Of a stretch of DNA of 64,000 bases, positions 1 through 12,510 are shown in pieces. The stretch is taken from the NCBI GenBank assembly GCA_029216955.1, contig JANAVB010015600.1:31596554-31660553 (forward strand), read 5' to 3'. The notes below the pieces were generated by a model. It was not told the origin of the DNA. It was given only the letters and a program-made list of their open reading frames with translations, and did not search any database. The translations under genes and the position numbers were made by a program. The stretch's first letter is position 1. Every line of letters starts with the position of its first letter. The stretch comes from Iris pallida. Lineage: Eukaryota > Streptophyta > Magnoliopsida > Asparagales > Iridaceae.

Positions 1-189
1 TACTTTTAGTCATTAGAGACTAATTTGGAATAGGAGGATTAGTTGAGTGAAATCATTTTATGATTTATGGTTTAATAAAATGACTTATGATTTCATGACT
101 TAATGACTTATGACTTGGCCCATGGCCCATAACTAGAAGCCCTAACCCTAACCAAACCCTAAATGACCAGCCACATAGGGATCCCACCC

Positions 190-197
190 TATTTAAA
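190..197 (+). promoter_or_regulatory. TATA-like box of Y LTR
   Basis: TATTTAAA follows a CACCC/CCACCC run and is preserved in all three Y LTRs (also 44616-44623 and 62035-62042). It probably sets the U3/R boundary. Function is inferred from position and conservation. Confidence 0.5.
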
Positions 198-2763
198 CAC
201 TTATTCATTAGGGTTGCCTTCTTTTTATCATTCCTACACTTGGAGAAAAGAGAGGTATTCTTCCCCCTTCCAAAAATTCCTATTTATTCATTTGATCTCC
301 TTTTTCATCATAGTCTTTTGCATTAGGTTCTAATTTTTGTATATTTAATATTTTGGAGGTTAATCTCAGTTTTGGGCTCAATTGGAGCATTTGGCCATCA
401 AGAGGAACACCCCCCATTTGGAGCTTTTCTTGCAATTTGTACCTATAGGTAAAATTCCTCAAATTTATTTTAAATTCGGTTTTCTTTGCATGTAGGGCTA
501 GATCTAGGAGTCACCTAACTGTCCCTGGAAATTTGGCACAATTGTGTCAGTTTCGTGTCCGTATCGGACACGTATCCTTTTGATAGTAGGAGTTTGATGT
601 AATGCCTCAACCAACGTTTTGTTCTGATTTTTGAAATGTAAATGAATGAAATCTTAGCTCTAGGGCTTGCTTAATGATTTTTGTTATTAATTCCTAATTT
701 TTGAGTCGTGTCGTGTCCACACGGGGACACGAACACGCTGTCTGTGCACTGTGCACTGTGTCCTACATCACGGGGTCTATTTCTCCGACACAGGACACGT
801 GGAACCCCAAATTTTGCGTGAGTGTTGGGGCAGTGACTGCCACCATGCTCCCAAAATTTGGGAGCATCTCGTTTTGTGTGCGAGGAGAAATCCTCTCGCA
901 CTGGTCGCACGGGCCGCGCGCGAGCTGCTGTGCGCGCTCATTTATCCGCATTGACACGCACTTTTATATTGGACACGGGGACACGGGGCAGTGCAGGGCC
1001 ATGGACACGTAGCCCTATATGGGGCGAACACGTGGGCACGAACACGAGTCGTGTCGTGCCCTGTGTCGTGTCCTAGGGCGACACCACGCGTGCACGATGC
1101 TGCGTGCCTGTGCAGTGTCTGTGCATGTTTTGGGGCTTCGACACGCCGTGTCCGGCCCTAGGGTGACACAAAGTATTCTTGGGGACACGTGCACATGTGT
1201 TTGATGATTACCAACCAATTAAATTTCATTTTATCATGTTTTGATACACGAATGTGGATTCCCATTTTCAACTGATACACACTTCAGTTTCAGTTTTCCT
1301 GAGATTAGGTTCCTTCAATTGATTTTAAATGATGTTTAAATCACTGAATTGATTTCCCACATATGTATTAGTTCAGCTAGATAGGTTTGGTTGTGATGGG
1401 TGTTTAGAGTTGGGAATTTTGTTTTAGGTGGACTGGGTAATAGGTAGGCTGTGTTTGAATGAACTGTCAAATAGGACTGTTCATTTATTCCTGAGAATCA
1501 ATTTCCCATGGACACATCACTCATTCTGAGATTTAATCAAATTCCATTTTTGCGCTACCAATTCCTGTGTCACACACTGCAGTTTTAAATTTCTGAGATT
1601 TGATTCCCTGTTAAACTATTTAATTGATGTTTAATCGCCACGAATTGATTCCTACATGTGAATATATACTGCATGTTAGGTTTTACATGTAAGATTCGAG
1701 TTTTTGCTCTTGAATGGGATTTTGATTTTGGGATGGACTGTTGCATTATAGACTGTTTTCTGAGATTGAACACAGGCATTTACTTGCCAACTTCATGTTT
1801 GGCACACCCTATAGCCTTGTACACTTGCAAACATCCACCCTACCCACTGTCAGTTTAGAACACCCAAATCTGAGAATTCGTGCACTGTGTTCCCTTTTTA
1901 AACCTGAATACACACACCCTGAAAACTGATTTCTGGGTTGGGGATTCACTGGATTGTTAATATTGGTTGTTTGGGTCTATTCTCAGATTTCTGAGGTTGA
2001 GAATAGGGATTATGTGTAGGTGGTTTTCTCCACACCATCTTGACCTGTCCACACGTGGACCTGAGTCCAGTCTCTACATCCCTTCAATTGTCCTGTATTC
2101 CAAAATGAGCCCTGCAAATATTGAACATGTCCTGCACATTGATTCATTTCATAAGCTATTACTGCATGTTTCAGTTCACACACTATGGCCTTACCATTAA
2201 CTCACTATACCTTTGGCTATTGTCCTAGATTGTATAAATTCAGTCATGCCTATATGCAATTGTTCAGTCTTCCTTAACAGTTTAGGCAGTGTAAATTAGA
2301 GGTAGGTGAGTTGTGGCATACTTGTATAGACAGAGGTCATTTAGGCCACCCTATTTATATGTATACATATATTAGGTAACCTATATGTTGTACATTTATA
2401 TATATTTACTTGGGAGGTATAGATGCAAGTATGTATAAATGTATGTATATATATATATAGGTATTCTAAAAATATATCAATGTGTGTGTACTAATATTAT
2501 ATGGGTATATAATGTATATGGGATATGCATATGTAGCCTATATATATGTGTATGATAACTATTAACTTAGTATAATATACAATATGTATGAAATGTGATA
2601 TGGCCTACATGGCACATAGCCTATGGGATGTACCCTATGTGATACAGCCTATGTATATGGCTTGAATGCCAGTGGGGTGTGCAGTTGGCTTGTACAGCCT
2701 AGAAATTGGGTGTGCTTGCTAGAATAGGCTGGTTAGGCCTAGTGGGACTTGTTTGGAGTAAGT

Positions 2764-2970
2764 TTGACCTTGTTGACTTAGTTTGACTAGTCCAGGTTGA
2801 CTGGAGTGGACCAAAAGTCAACATTAGTCTGGATGTGACCAATTAACCTAGTTTGACTAGAGTATTGACTTGAGTTGACCCAGAGTTGACCAAGTTTGAC
2901 CTGGACCTAGTTTGACCTAGACAGTTGACCAGATTTGACTTAGAGTTGACTTTGACCTAGATTGACCTAG
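2764..2970 (+). repeat. TTGAC-rich array in Y LTR
   Basis: About 15 TTGAC cores in one direction and one inverted copy lie within roughly 210 bases. TTGAC(C/T) is the core of the plant W-box bound by WRKY factors. The array is kept in the other complete Y LTR at 47215-47413. Whether it is regulatory or only a degenerate short tandem repeat cannot be told from sequence. Confidence 0.7.
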
Positions 2971-3772
2971 AATTCATGTAGTTTGCATCGTAGACTTCAT
3001 TTACCTTTTTAAATATATTATAACATGTACTGTTCTATTTAGGATATTGTGACTCCGGTGCAGACATCTAACATTACACTACTCTTTTCAGAGTATCAGG
3101 CGAGTACATTCTCTGATAGTTCTCATTTATTTGTCAGTTACTGTATTTCAGTTCTATTTAGTTTTATGTGATTCTCTGATACCACACATATGGATATTTC
3201 TGGATTCATGTATGCGACACACTCACCATATTATCTGGCCTCTATTACTGGAATCACTGGAATCATTCTGGAATCTATTTCTGGAATCATCATATTTTGG
3301 CTGGACTCATCTCGATTCTCGTGTCGAATTCTGGATTCATTTGTTACGGGGCGGGGAAATATTGAGTAAATATGTAGACATACCCCAAATCTGGAATCTC
3401 CAACTGGAATCTACTGGAAGCATAGCCATCTCTCGCCTGATCAGTGAGAGGTGTGCCTGATTACCCACAGCCGTTTATATGTCGATCTCGGTATTTTAAA
3501 ACACACTATTAGATTAGCTGGACTCACCTGGATTCTTGATCACTACCTAGAATCATCTGGTACTGGATTCATCTTGTATTAGATTCATCTCGTACTGGAT
3601 TATAGCAGTTTACACTTGTTTTACATTTACTGCCTGGACTTATCATGTTATTTTAGTTCAGCTAGATTTATTTACAGTCGTCATTATCATCATCTTCTCT
3701 TGTTGTTAGTTACTTTCCTTGTATCTACTGTTTCTCTATACCATCACCTGTATATAAACTGCCATATTCATC

Positions 3773-3778
3773 AATAAA
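3773..3778 (+). promoter_or_regulatory. AATAAA polyadenylation signal in Y LTR
   Basis: AATAAA lies about 550 bases before the LTR end and is conserved at 48224-48229 in LTR B. It is the best candidate for the 3' end signal of Y transcripts. Confidence 0.4.
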
Positions 3779-4342
3779 ACTGTCTATAACTGCTTTATAG
3801 TTCCCTGTCATTTACTTGGGTTTTCTTGATAATTTGTACTCGTTCCTGTCCTGACTGGACCTGTTGAAAATTTTACAGATGACTTCCCTGAGGACACATG
3901 CCCTACATATTACTGTAGAGATGGTTTAGCTACCTATGGCCCCGACACTCAGGAGTGATTAGGAGATTAGCTAGTTGTTGTTCAGCTTTCATGTTTAGAA
4001 CTTGAGTTATATGTAGTTGAGTTTGTGTTTGAGATTGTAGTTGAGATTGTAGTTGAATTTTCTGAGTTTATTTTTTAGTTGCTGGTTTATTCTGTTATTC
4101 AGCCTTTAGTTATATCTTCTGTGATATCTTATCGTCCTTAGACTGTGATTGAGTTACACAGTCTTATACTTGTCCTCCGTTCGGAGTTGATCATGATGAG
4201 TACATTATATACTGCATGAGTTGATGGTTAGTTAGAGACTTAGAACAACGTTCTACCGCCGACACTGCGGCGTAGGCTGGACGCTGTTACGTACTCGTAC
4301 CCTCACAGTGGGTGCGGGTCGTGACAGTGTGGTGTATAAGAT

Positions 4343-4506
4343 ATTTTTTTTCTTTATATATATATATATAAAGAAAAAAATATATAATATATGTATAAAG
4401 ATATGGATAAATATATTTGTGTATATGTATTTATATATATATATATATTAAATATATATAATATATAATAATATATATCTAATATATATAAAATATATAT
4501 AATATA

Positions 4507-4546
<40 letters not shown>

Positions 4547-4607
4547 TATATATATTATATATATGTATATGCGCGTATATATGTATGTATACATATACAT
4601 AGGTATT

Positions 4608-4653
<46 letters not shown>

Positions 4654-4690
4654 TATATGTATTAGTATGTATTAGTATATATGAAATGGA
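4343..4690. repeat. AT-rich microsatellite
   Basis: Near-pure TA and TATATG tracts near the left end of U. The short Tyr/Ile-rich ORF across it is a by-product of the repeat. Confidence 0.9.
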
Positions 4691-5051
4691 AATAGATAAA
4701 AAGAAAAAAAACCATTTAAAACTCCAGCCCGGCCCAGCCAGTTCGGCCCAAGCCCATAGGAACTCAACAGCAGTAGCAAATTAGCCTAGCTTAAGCCTTA
4801 AACCAGCTGATGATATGGTGGCAAACCACAGCAATCACTCGAGGTGGTTCTGCTTGGCTTGATGTTACTGCTGCTTTTCAAAGAATAGAAAAGAGGAATA
4901 AAAGAAATAAAACAACTAAAGCCCAACCAGCCATAAACAGGCCCAAACCAGCCCATTCAGCCCAGGTCCACCAGGGTCCAAGCCCAAACCAACCTTATTG
5001 AGCCAACAGTAGCTTCATTTTCCCAGCCGAGCGCTGAGAAACCCGCGCGAG

Positions 5052-5058
5052 TATATAT
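5052..5058 (+). promoter_or_regulatory. TATA box of U LTR
   Basis: TATATAT lies in GAGTATATATCGAGAG, followed about 25 bases later by a CpG-rich leader with AAACCCTAAA. This is a typical promoter and start-site layout for a plant LTR. A CAG/GTAACC donor-like site follows at 5226. Confidence 0.5.
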
Positions 5059-6530
5059 CGAGAGGGGGGAGTCGTCAAAACGAAAACCCTAAACTCGCCA
5101 ACACCGCCACACCCCAACCCCGACCTCGAGGGCGGTCCCAGCGCCGCCGCCGGCGTGGCAAGGCCGCCGCGCGTGCCAGAATTTGCAACAGCGGTTGCAA
5201 CACAACGACAGCAGCACACCGTCAGGTAACCAAGATCCCGACTCGATTTCTAAGCGTCCAGTTCATCAATTTCAATTCTGTAAGATCCTGTGTGAACCCA
5301 ATATAACCCTCATGAATCCCTGCTAATTAGTTTGGGGTTGAACTATGTTATTTTCGCCAGAAAAATCGAGCCAAAACCAGTCGAAAACTGTTTCAAAAAC
5401 AGTTTATAGGAAATCCGACTTTCCCTGTTTACTGATAAATTTTGAGCAACCCAGTAACTGTTTAAAAGATCTATTTGAAGACAGTTATTAACAACATATA
5501 GAACTCTAGAACCCTTTTTGTAGTTCCTAATTTTATCAAGATTTTAGAAAGATATCAGTTGTTAAAACTGAGAAAAATATGTTTTCTAAAACTAAATTTA
5601 TTGAAAATCAATCCACACGACGTGCGTCCCGTCATTCCGGGCGACGTGGTCACGAACCAAAAGCATCGAAAGCTGTGTAACGGCTTCGTGGTCGTGTGGG
5701 CTTTGACGGAATTCAAATTGGTCGCGTGTGCGCGACGAATTTGATACGTATCCGTCGAAATTCACCGTATCGTACACTTTGCAAATTTCTTAATTACTTC
5801 ATGCACGTTCGTCCGATCGAGACAAAACTTGCGCCAACAGGACCGTATCATTTTTCTGGTCCTGTATGCCAAGTTTGGTCCGATTCTAAGACCGTTGATT
5901 AAAATCGCTGTTTTGCGTGCCCCACGGTCCTACTCAACGAGTGATTTTGTGCACGGTCCGCCGAAATCCAACTTTGGACATACGGTTGGGTTCGTATTGG
6001 AAAACCGGATCCGTAGACATGTAGTTTAACGACTTTAGAGGACCGTTGACTCTGGCACGCTTTTCGGTACAAAGCGGGTCCAACGGCGGACATCGTTTTT
6101 GCCCGAAATTACCGTTTTGCCCCTGTGTCCAGAATTAGACTTAAGGACAGGCAATCCTAGCTAATTTGACTATTCTAAGAACGTTGGTAATGTTTGTTTC
6201 AGCTTTCGGAGACAGTTGTGATGACTTGGACTGTATGGCTTACCAGTTGACGGTATTTTATTGGTTCTTCGCGCTGCCACCAGGCAAGTATACCTTGCCT
6301 CCCTCTACAGTTTTATTTACACGTATTTTATTTCAGTTTCCAGCTTTTGGATTATTTATGGACTTGTGCTTTTTCGTGTTATTTTCTGTGGAGTTGTTTT
6401 TATTGTTTATAGCCATGTTCATGTTTTGGCATTGTGTTTCACATTTGGAGTTTCTCGTCAGTACCTTGCTTGAGTCGTATCATAGAATGAGTGCCTGTAG
6501 TGAACTGCTAATCCTTGATATTGCTTCCTT

Positions 6531-6856
6531 GGCACCAGAGAGTCCACACACGGGACGAGGGTGTTTTCTTGATCTGTTTACATCCGTGAGTCCACACTAG
6601 GGACTAGGATGTCGATTATTTGCACCAGAGAGTCCACACTCGGAACGAGGGGTGTTACATCAGAGAGTCCACACACGGGACGAGGATGTACTATTTGTAC
6701 CAGAGAGTCCACACTCGGGACGAGGGTGCCTTGCCGTGAACTAACCAGAGAGTCCACACTCGGGACGAGGGTTAGTACTGACCAGAGAGTCCACACTCGG
6801 GACGAGGGTTAGTGTTTAGTTCAAACTAGTGAGTCCATACTCGGGACGAGGGTTTG
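6531..6856 (+). repeat. Tandem array, about eight 28-base units, in U LTR
   Basis: Units of the form ACCAGAGAGTCCACACTCGG followed by GACGAGGGT begin near 6534, 6584, 6633, 6660, 6698, 6744, 6781 and 6826, with variable 8-25 base spacers. Spacer length and small changes differ between units. No protein reading is supported. Confidence 0.85.
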
Positions 6857-7450
6857 GTTTCTTCCATTGATCATCGTGTTCCGTTCATCCGGTAGTTCAT
6901 TATGCGTAGTTGTTCTAGTGTTCGTGTTCGTGTGTCCGTATTCGTGTTCGTAGTCATTGTCTTGTTCTTATTCTTTCTTGTTTATTTCTTGCGCATGATA
7001 AAACTGCTAGATAGGCATGTATATTATGTATCTTGCTGTCCTCTGAGGACCTGATGATCTCCTCAGGTTTAGCGATTGCATGGAGTTAGCTAGTGGTTCT
7101 GGATGGCGGAGGATTTTGCGACTCTTGTGGGAATCAGGTATCATGATTACGTTTGTTATCCTTTCGTGCTTTCTTACCTTATCATGTTTCCTGATTCAGT
7201 TTTAGACTCTTGTTACTTTCTTTAGAGTCTTATCGGACATATATGCTAGTGGGCTGCAGACCACGACCCATAGTGTTCATTCATGTTTCATATTCTTATT
7301 GTGGATTGAGATATAGATTTGTTTGCCATAATTTGGCAGTATACCATAGCCTTGACAGCATTTACGTATTCGAGTCGGGCTGGAGTCCGTTCGATACGTA
7401 GCTGGGCTTGGACACGTTTCGTATCCGAAAAGCGGGTGCGGGTCGTGACA

Positions 7451-7574
7451 GATTTAGTACCTTGATTACTGCATTTTTTAGCTTATGTATATATACGAGG
7501 GTCCATATACTTCGTATGTATACAGCTGGCATGATTACGTTCTAGTCCTACGTATTTGGGACTGGGACGTTACA
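7451..7574 (+). repeat. Tail of X 5' LTR
   Basis: The segment begins with the target duplication GATTT (7451-7455) and matches 13914-14038, the end of the X 3' LTR, closing in GTTACA. The rest of this LTR is not to its left: the matching upstream part is at 41501-43976. U separates the two parts. Confidence 0.85.
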
Positions 7575-10566
7575 TGTTTTTGTGGTGACCTATGCAGGTC
7601 AAGTTTGCCGTTTCGATTACATAACTGTACCGAATGGGCCTACAATATAGGATTAGAGTTTAGAATCTCATCCACCTACTTGACTTCCTTTCTTAACTTC
7701 AAATTTCGAACTCTCGTTCGGCCTCCTTGATTTGCATCTTGCTTGACTCCTTCTACCGTAAATTCTTAGTTTCGTGTTTAGTAAGATGACTACACTAGTA
7801 TATGCCATAGGTTAAACACATGGCTAGATGGATTGCATTGACAATTAATATGCATAGAAATTTTATTTGAGTTATAAAGGCAGTTATTTTTCTAGAAATA
7901 TGATCTTAAAGATTAGTTAATTCTAAGTTGGGTAGTAGCATATTACCGCTTCCAAAAGATAGTTGGAATTTTATTTTGATATTACAATGTGATATACACA
8001 AGAAGATAGCTAGATCGAGAAAACAAATTGATTTGATTTGCGTTTTGACTTTTGAAGGTCTTTGAGCATTTATGATTTATCGAGTTATAGCTATACATCT
8101 TTTTGGAATGATACAAATTGATTTGGAAAAGGATCATAAATTTTAAATGTGGAAGTATGAATTACGATTGACCAAAATTTGAGGATGATTGATAAATTTT
8201 GGTAAAATATTTTTTGAATTAAATTACGTCATATGATCTATGAATTATAAAGTTATTTAGATTTCGATTTTAAAAGCCTTGATTATGGATATTTAAATTT
8301 TGGTGAAAAAAAAAAGTTTGAAGAATAGTTGTAGCTTATTGGAAGCTAGATATACACATTTGAAGGATATAGAATTAAATTCGGGAGTTATTAAATCTTC
8401 CATTTTGTAGTATGAATTTCGGCTGATAAACTTATTTAAATGTTGAGTTTAAGATTTTAGAAAAAAAAATTATTCGATTTGCGATATACAAGGGTTATTT
8501 TGAGATTGATTAGAGATTTAAATTTGGGTTAAACATTTACAGCCTAAGATGATTAGGAAATCTGGTGGAATATCTTGGAAAGTTTATTGAGAAACTTACG
8601 AGGAACTTGAAATTTTAGATTAGATCATATTGGTAGAGGGCCAAGAAGCAAGTAAGGTCACCCTAGTGAGGTAGAAGTACTCCACATTAGATTGCCATAC
8701 CACCTATGATTATGATATTGCATATACACAAGTATAGTTAGTCATCGACTAAACTGATGAACATATCTTTGACTCACTCGACCTTCCCTCCAAGCTAGAT
8801 CTTTATTCGTGACCATCTAATTGTTTGGAACTTAGAAATGATTAGAACCGTCCCCTTGACCATACCCTCATCTATGAGACTATTTTCTCTCTAGAAACTG
8901 TGTCTCTAACTTATCTTAACTTGATCGACGAGATTTCCTAATTATCTTTATTCCGTGCTTTAACCTTTTATTTTTGTGCATTAATTAGTACCTTATGAAA
9001 CCCACTTTCTATTTTGATCATTTGGCGTTCCCTATCGTGACTTTGATAATTGGAGCACTACACTAGACTTTTCCTTCCAACCAATTTCACACACAAGACC
9101 TAGACGAGCTCACCTTCATATAGGTATATCATGTCCCACTAAAACACGTCCCCTTGTACTCTATTTTTATGATGCGACTTTCGGGTCATAAAGACTAGAC
9201 TATAACCCTTACCATGGTACCGATATACTTTTGACTGCATATATGGACTCAATCTCGACTCAAATCTTCGGCCCGATTGCGGTCTACTAGATTCGTTAAA
9301 TGCTTAACCTTGTGTTTTATCTTGACTGCTTAACCCTTGTCATTTTATTTTCTTGTATTATCTTGATTTACTTAAACCCATAACACCTTTTACTCTTCAT
9401 GCAATATTAGCAACACTTACTTTTCTCCCTTCCAATTAAATTGCTTACTCATATTTCACTATGATTTCTCCATTGTTTATGCAACCTTGATCCTTGTATG
9501 ATCCCCTTAGACGGAAGGAAGTTTGATCATGACAACCCTCGGTTAGTAGAGGTTAGATTAGAAAACTCATCGAGGAGAATAGTGGTAAAATTAATTAATG
9601 TGATTGAATATGCATAAGTGGAATTTTGTGGCGAAATTGAGAAAGGTGCTATCATTTTTCGAAGGAGACAAATCGGTTCTTCAAGGTAAACCCATTATTG
9701 AGAAATTTTTATTGGGTGATAAGTAGGATGTTGATGTAGTAGATCTCGAAGCTACCCAATGTTAAAAAGTGAAAATTCTTGATATCCTAAGGAAATTTTT
9801 TTAATGATGATTAAGAATATGAAGTTTCATGACTAAGATAGAGTTTGATTGCTCTGACTAATTGAGTTATTAAATTTAAATTTCGAGGAGATTATGAAAG
9901 ACAAAATTTAGCCAGCGGAAGAAGAGAGATCAATATATATGTATGTTGGAAGATGAAGATTAGAGATTTATTGAACTGAAGGTTCACGGAATTATTGTAT
10001 TTTTATTATGAAATATTAGATTAAAAATATATATTTGGAATCAAAGTGTTGAAAGTTGATGTTTAAGAGAGCAATTCTCAAAGGGAGTAAAGAAGAAAAT
10101 GATATGCGTTCAACGAAATTTCAAATTTGGTGAAATATAAAATTTGAGAAGATTTGTGAAGAGCTAGTGATGATAAAAGCATTATTGGTAAGTTGTTAAA
10201 TTATCAAAATTGACGATCTTGAACGTAAGTTATATATTGGGTTATTGATCAAAGTTTGAGACAATGAAGGTTATCATCTAATTGCGAGATTGAACGGTTA
10301 TAAAATAAATGTTATCCTGGGTCCAATTTAGATACTGAATGGGATGTCAGGCATGTGATCACTTTCTATTCTAAACCCGTGATTTTATTCTCCCAGTCCT
10401 CTAAATTGTAATTATTCCAAATTGCCTATTTTCATTGGATTCTTTTTGACTCCTTGCTTGAAATATAATCATGTTTTTGCATTTAGAAACTCTTGTACCT
10501 TTCCAGTCCTACCTATTCAAGTTATTCCTAAATTTCGAGGACGAAATTCTTATAAGTTGGGTAGGA
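7575..10566 (+). mobile_element. Internal region of non-autonomous element X, no coding capacity
   Basis: About 3.0 kb between the X LTRs. It opens with the leader block shared by Y, Z, Z' and W (7575-7603, GTGGTGACCTATGCAGG). It closes with the palindromic ATTTCGAGGACGAAAT (about 10530-10546) and the purine-rich tract 10554-10566. Between these lies AT-rich DNA with no ORF above about 80 codons and no gag, RT or integrase motif on either strand. Long LTRs around a non-coding body fit the LARD (large retrotransposon derivative) class. Such elements can move only with proteins from a partner. Confidence 0.75.
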
Positions 10567-11232
10567 TGTAAACCCCTAAATTTCTTCTACGATTTTTTTA
10601 AAAATATTATTGTAATTATTTTATACTTCGTATCTACACGTCGCATATGAATTCACATTGTTGTAGCGTGCGAGATTTGCGTTTCGTAATTGCTCGTCGA
10701 ATGCGAATATGTGCGAGTTACATATTTTTGTAAAACATTTTATTAGAGATTTTATATATAGAAGAATTTAATTTTCAAAATAATATGTGGTAAATATTTT
10801 TAATTCTAAAAAGAGTTATTTTGTTCGTCATTTAAAAATAAATGGTGATTTGAAAAATTGTGCTTTATATGAAAATTATTCCAAATATTTTGCAAAATTT
10901 GAAAGCTGATATTTAAAATATTTTGTTATCTATAAAAGCTATTTTATAATTTAACATTTAAGTATTTATCGTGAATTTTGAAATTAATTATTTCTATATT
11001 TATTTAATTATGAAAACGATACTTGAGATTTTGTTGATTTTAATATTTGATTAAATATGCTATTTTAAATTCGAAAAGATTTCATTAGAATTTGAATTAA
11101 ATGAGTGGAGGTTTTATGTTTGATTTGGATTTGAACGATTTAAAGTTTAAAGCAAATTTAAATATAATATGATATTATCTAGGGGGAATTTAAATTCTCC
11201 CAATCCCTATCCAACTGGGAATTCCCACCTCC

Positions 11233-11239
11233 TATAAAA
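11233..11239 (+). promoter_or_regulatory. TATA box of X LTR
   Basis: TATAAAA in CCTATAAAAGGAGAG, directly before the CpG-rich leader. This is the clearest promoter motif in the window. The equivalent part of the other X LTR is lost at the N gap. Confidence 0.65.
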
Positions 11240-12357
11240 GGAGAGATACTCCTCCAGAAACTTCTACCATCAACAGATGTGCATCGTGTCTGTGTCCACC
11301 GTTCTTATTCCATATTATACAAGTACATCAAATCCTGTGTCGGACACACCCCGACACAAATCAAATCCTAACTCTACCTCTAAACTAATCCCTCGTTCTA
11401 ACAGCAGTTTCTCGCTGCCCGCGACTCCCCGATCGTCTCTCCGCCACCCCTCCATCGCGGCAACCTCCGCCACTGCCATCATCACCTCTGACTTCACCCC
11501 CACCATCACCGTCACCACCACTACCGAAGCCCTCGCCAAACCCATCGGCGCCAACGACTTCGCCAATGCCACAACCATCACCAACATCGTCATCATCTCC
11601 ACCACTCCCCGGCCATCTCCTCTACACTACCACCACACACATCCACAACCACCGCTGCTCGCACCCAAATTCGCCACCGACTGTCCCGCCGAAAAAACCG
11701 TAAGTCACCATCGTGGTCACCCCAGCCCCGTCGCCACTGCGTCCTCACCTTCTCCTCCGAACCCATCACCACCGCCACCACCAAAAATAGGAGAAGGGGG
11801 AAAAACTCTCACCTCGGCCCGCGAGATTCGGCTTTCCCGCACCACCGCCGAGGAGTCGTCGGCGTACGTGCCGACACCGCTGGGGATCTCCGGCGCTGCA
11901 CCAGACAGCGTGGACCCCTGCCGTGCTGGAGCTCCGCCGCGTCCTCCGAGTTCTCCGCCTCCCCCGGCCGCACAGTCGTCGCCCCCCTCTCTCCTTCCTC
12001 CAGCACCTCCGACTTCCCGCGGCCGTCGCCCCACTCCGACGAGGAACTGATCCGCCGACGCCACATCTCGGCGTCTTCCGACCGCCAGCGTCCACCGCCT
12101 TCATAAAACCCCGATCGCCGCTCCCGCCGCCAGGAGAACGCCGCCCAAACCCCGGCGCGCGACTACCCCCCTTCCGCGCTCGCCACCGCGTCTCCGTTCC
12201 AGCCCAGCCCCCATGGCCTTCCGCCCACGGCGCTTCGCCGCCGACGAGCCGGCCGAACCCCGGTAAGCTCTTCTTCCCCTCGACTTTCCTTTCCCCAAAA
12301 AGCTACTTACTCTCTCTCTCTCCCTCTATTTCTCTGGTTTCTTAAAAGAGCAGGACT

Positions 12358-12374
12358 CTTAATACTATTATAAA

Positions 12375-12406
<32 letters not shown>

Positions 12407-12427
12407 GTAATATTAATACTGTTATTA

Positions 12428-12472
<45 letters not shown>

Positions 12473-12510
12473 TTATTATTGGCATTATTATTATTATTCT
12501 TATTATTCTT
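12358..12510. repeat. TTA microsatellite
   Basis: (TTA)n with single changes, inside the X LTR. A shorter version is at about 42490-42600 in the other copy, so the array length differs between LTRs. Confidence 0.9.

Larger units (their letters stand above)
1..4326 (+). repeat. Y-family LTR (3' LTR of another copy), 5' end outside the window
   Basis: This is the same sequence as the LTRs at 44043-48779 and 61457-64000. It lacks about the first 387 bases, which lie left of the window, and ends in GGGTCGTGACA, the family terminus. It carries a TATA-like box, a GTGTC/GACAC-rich block (about 540-1180), a TTGAC-rich array and an AATAAA signal. At many sites it agrees with the right-hand LTR (61457 onward) against the 5' LTR of Y, so it is a 3' LTR copy. 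Compared with that copy it has scattered 1-3 base indels. No protein is encoded; the short ORFs here are chance. Confidence 0.9.
4327..7450 (+). mobile_element. Solo LTR U, main part (3124 bp)
   Basis: This LTR-like segment ends in GGGTCGTGACA and is followed by GATTT, the target-site duplication also found at 43972-43976 just before a TGTAGCTCCCC start. The first 66 bases of U are at 43977-44042 and a Y element sits between the pieces. U therefore lies inside the X 5' LTR. Its parts in order are an AT microsatellite, a TATA box (5052-5058), a GC-rich leader to about 5225, a tandem repeat array (6531-6856) and a U5-like end. No gag or pol is associated, so it is a solo LTR of a gypsy-type family related to X and Y. 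Confidence 0.75.

Noticed and set aside
132..165. Telomere-like CCCTAACCCTAA words
   Set aside because: Only two or three units, present in every Y LTR near the promoter; not a telomere or interstitial array.
701..1218. Cys/His/Arg-rich ORFs in the Y LTR
   Set aside because: They arise from GTGTC/GACAC words on both strands and change frame among the three LTR copies.
4563..4784. Tyr/Ile-rich ORF
   Set aside because: Translation of a TA microsatellite.
7575..10566. Possible host gene in the X body
   Set aside because: No ORF of note, no splice-consistent coding bias, and it is bounded by X signals at both ends.
11277..12050. 257-codon Pro/Ser/Thr-rich ORF and its antisense partners
   Set aside because: CT-rich low-complexity leader; the frame is broken in the other X LTR copy (41501 onward) and there is no domain.
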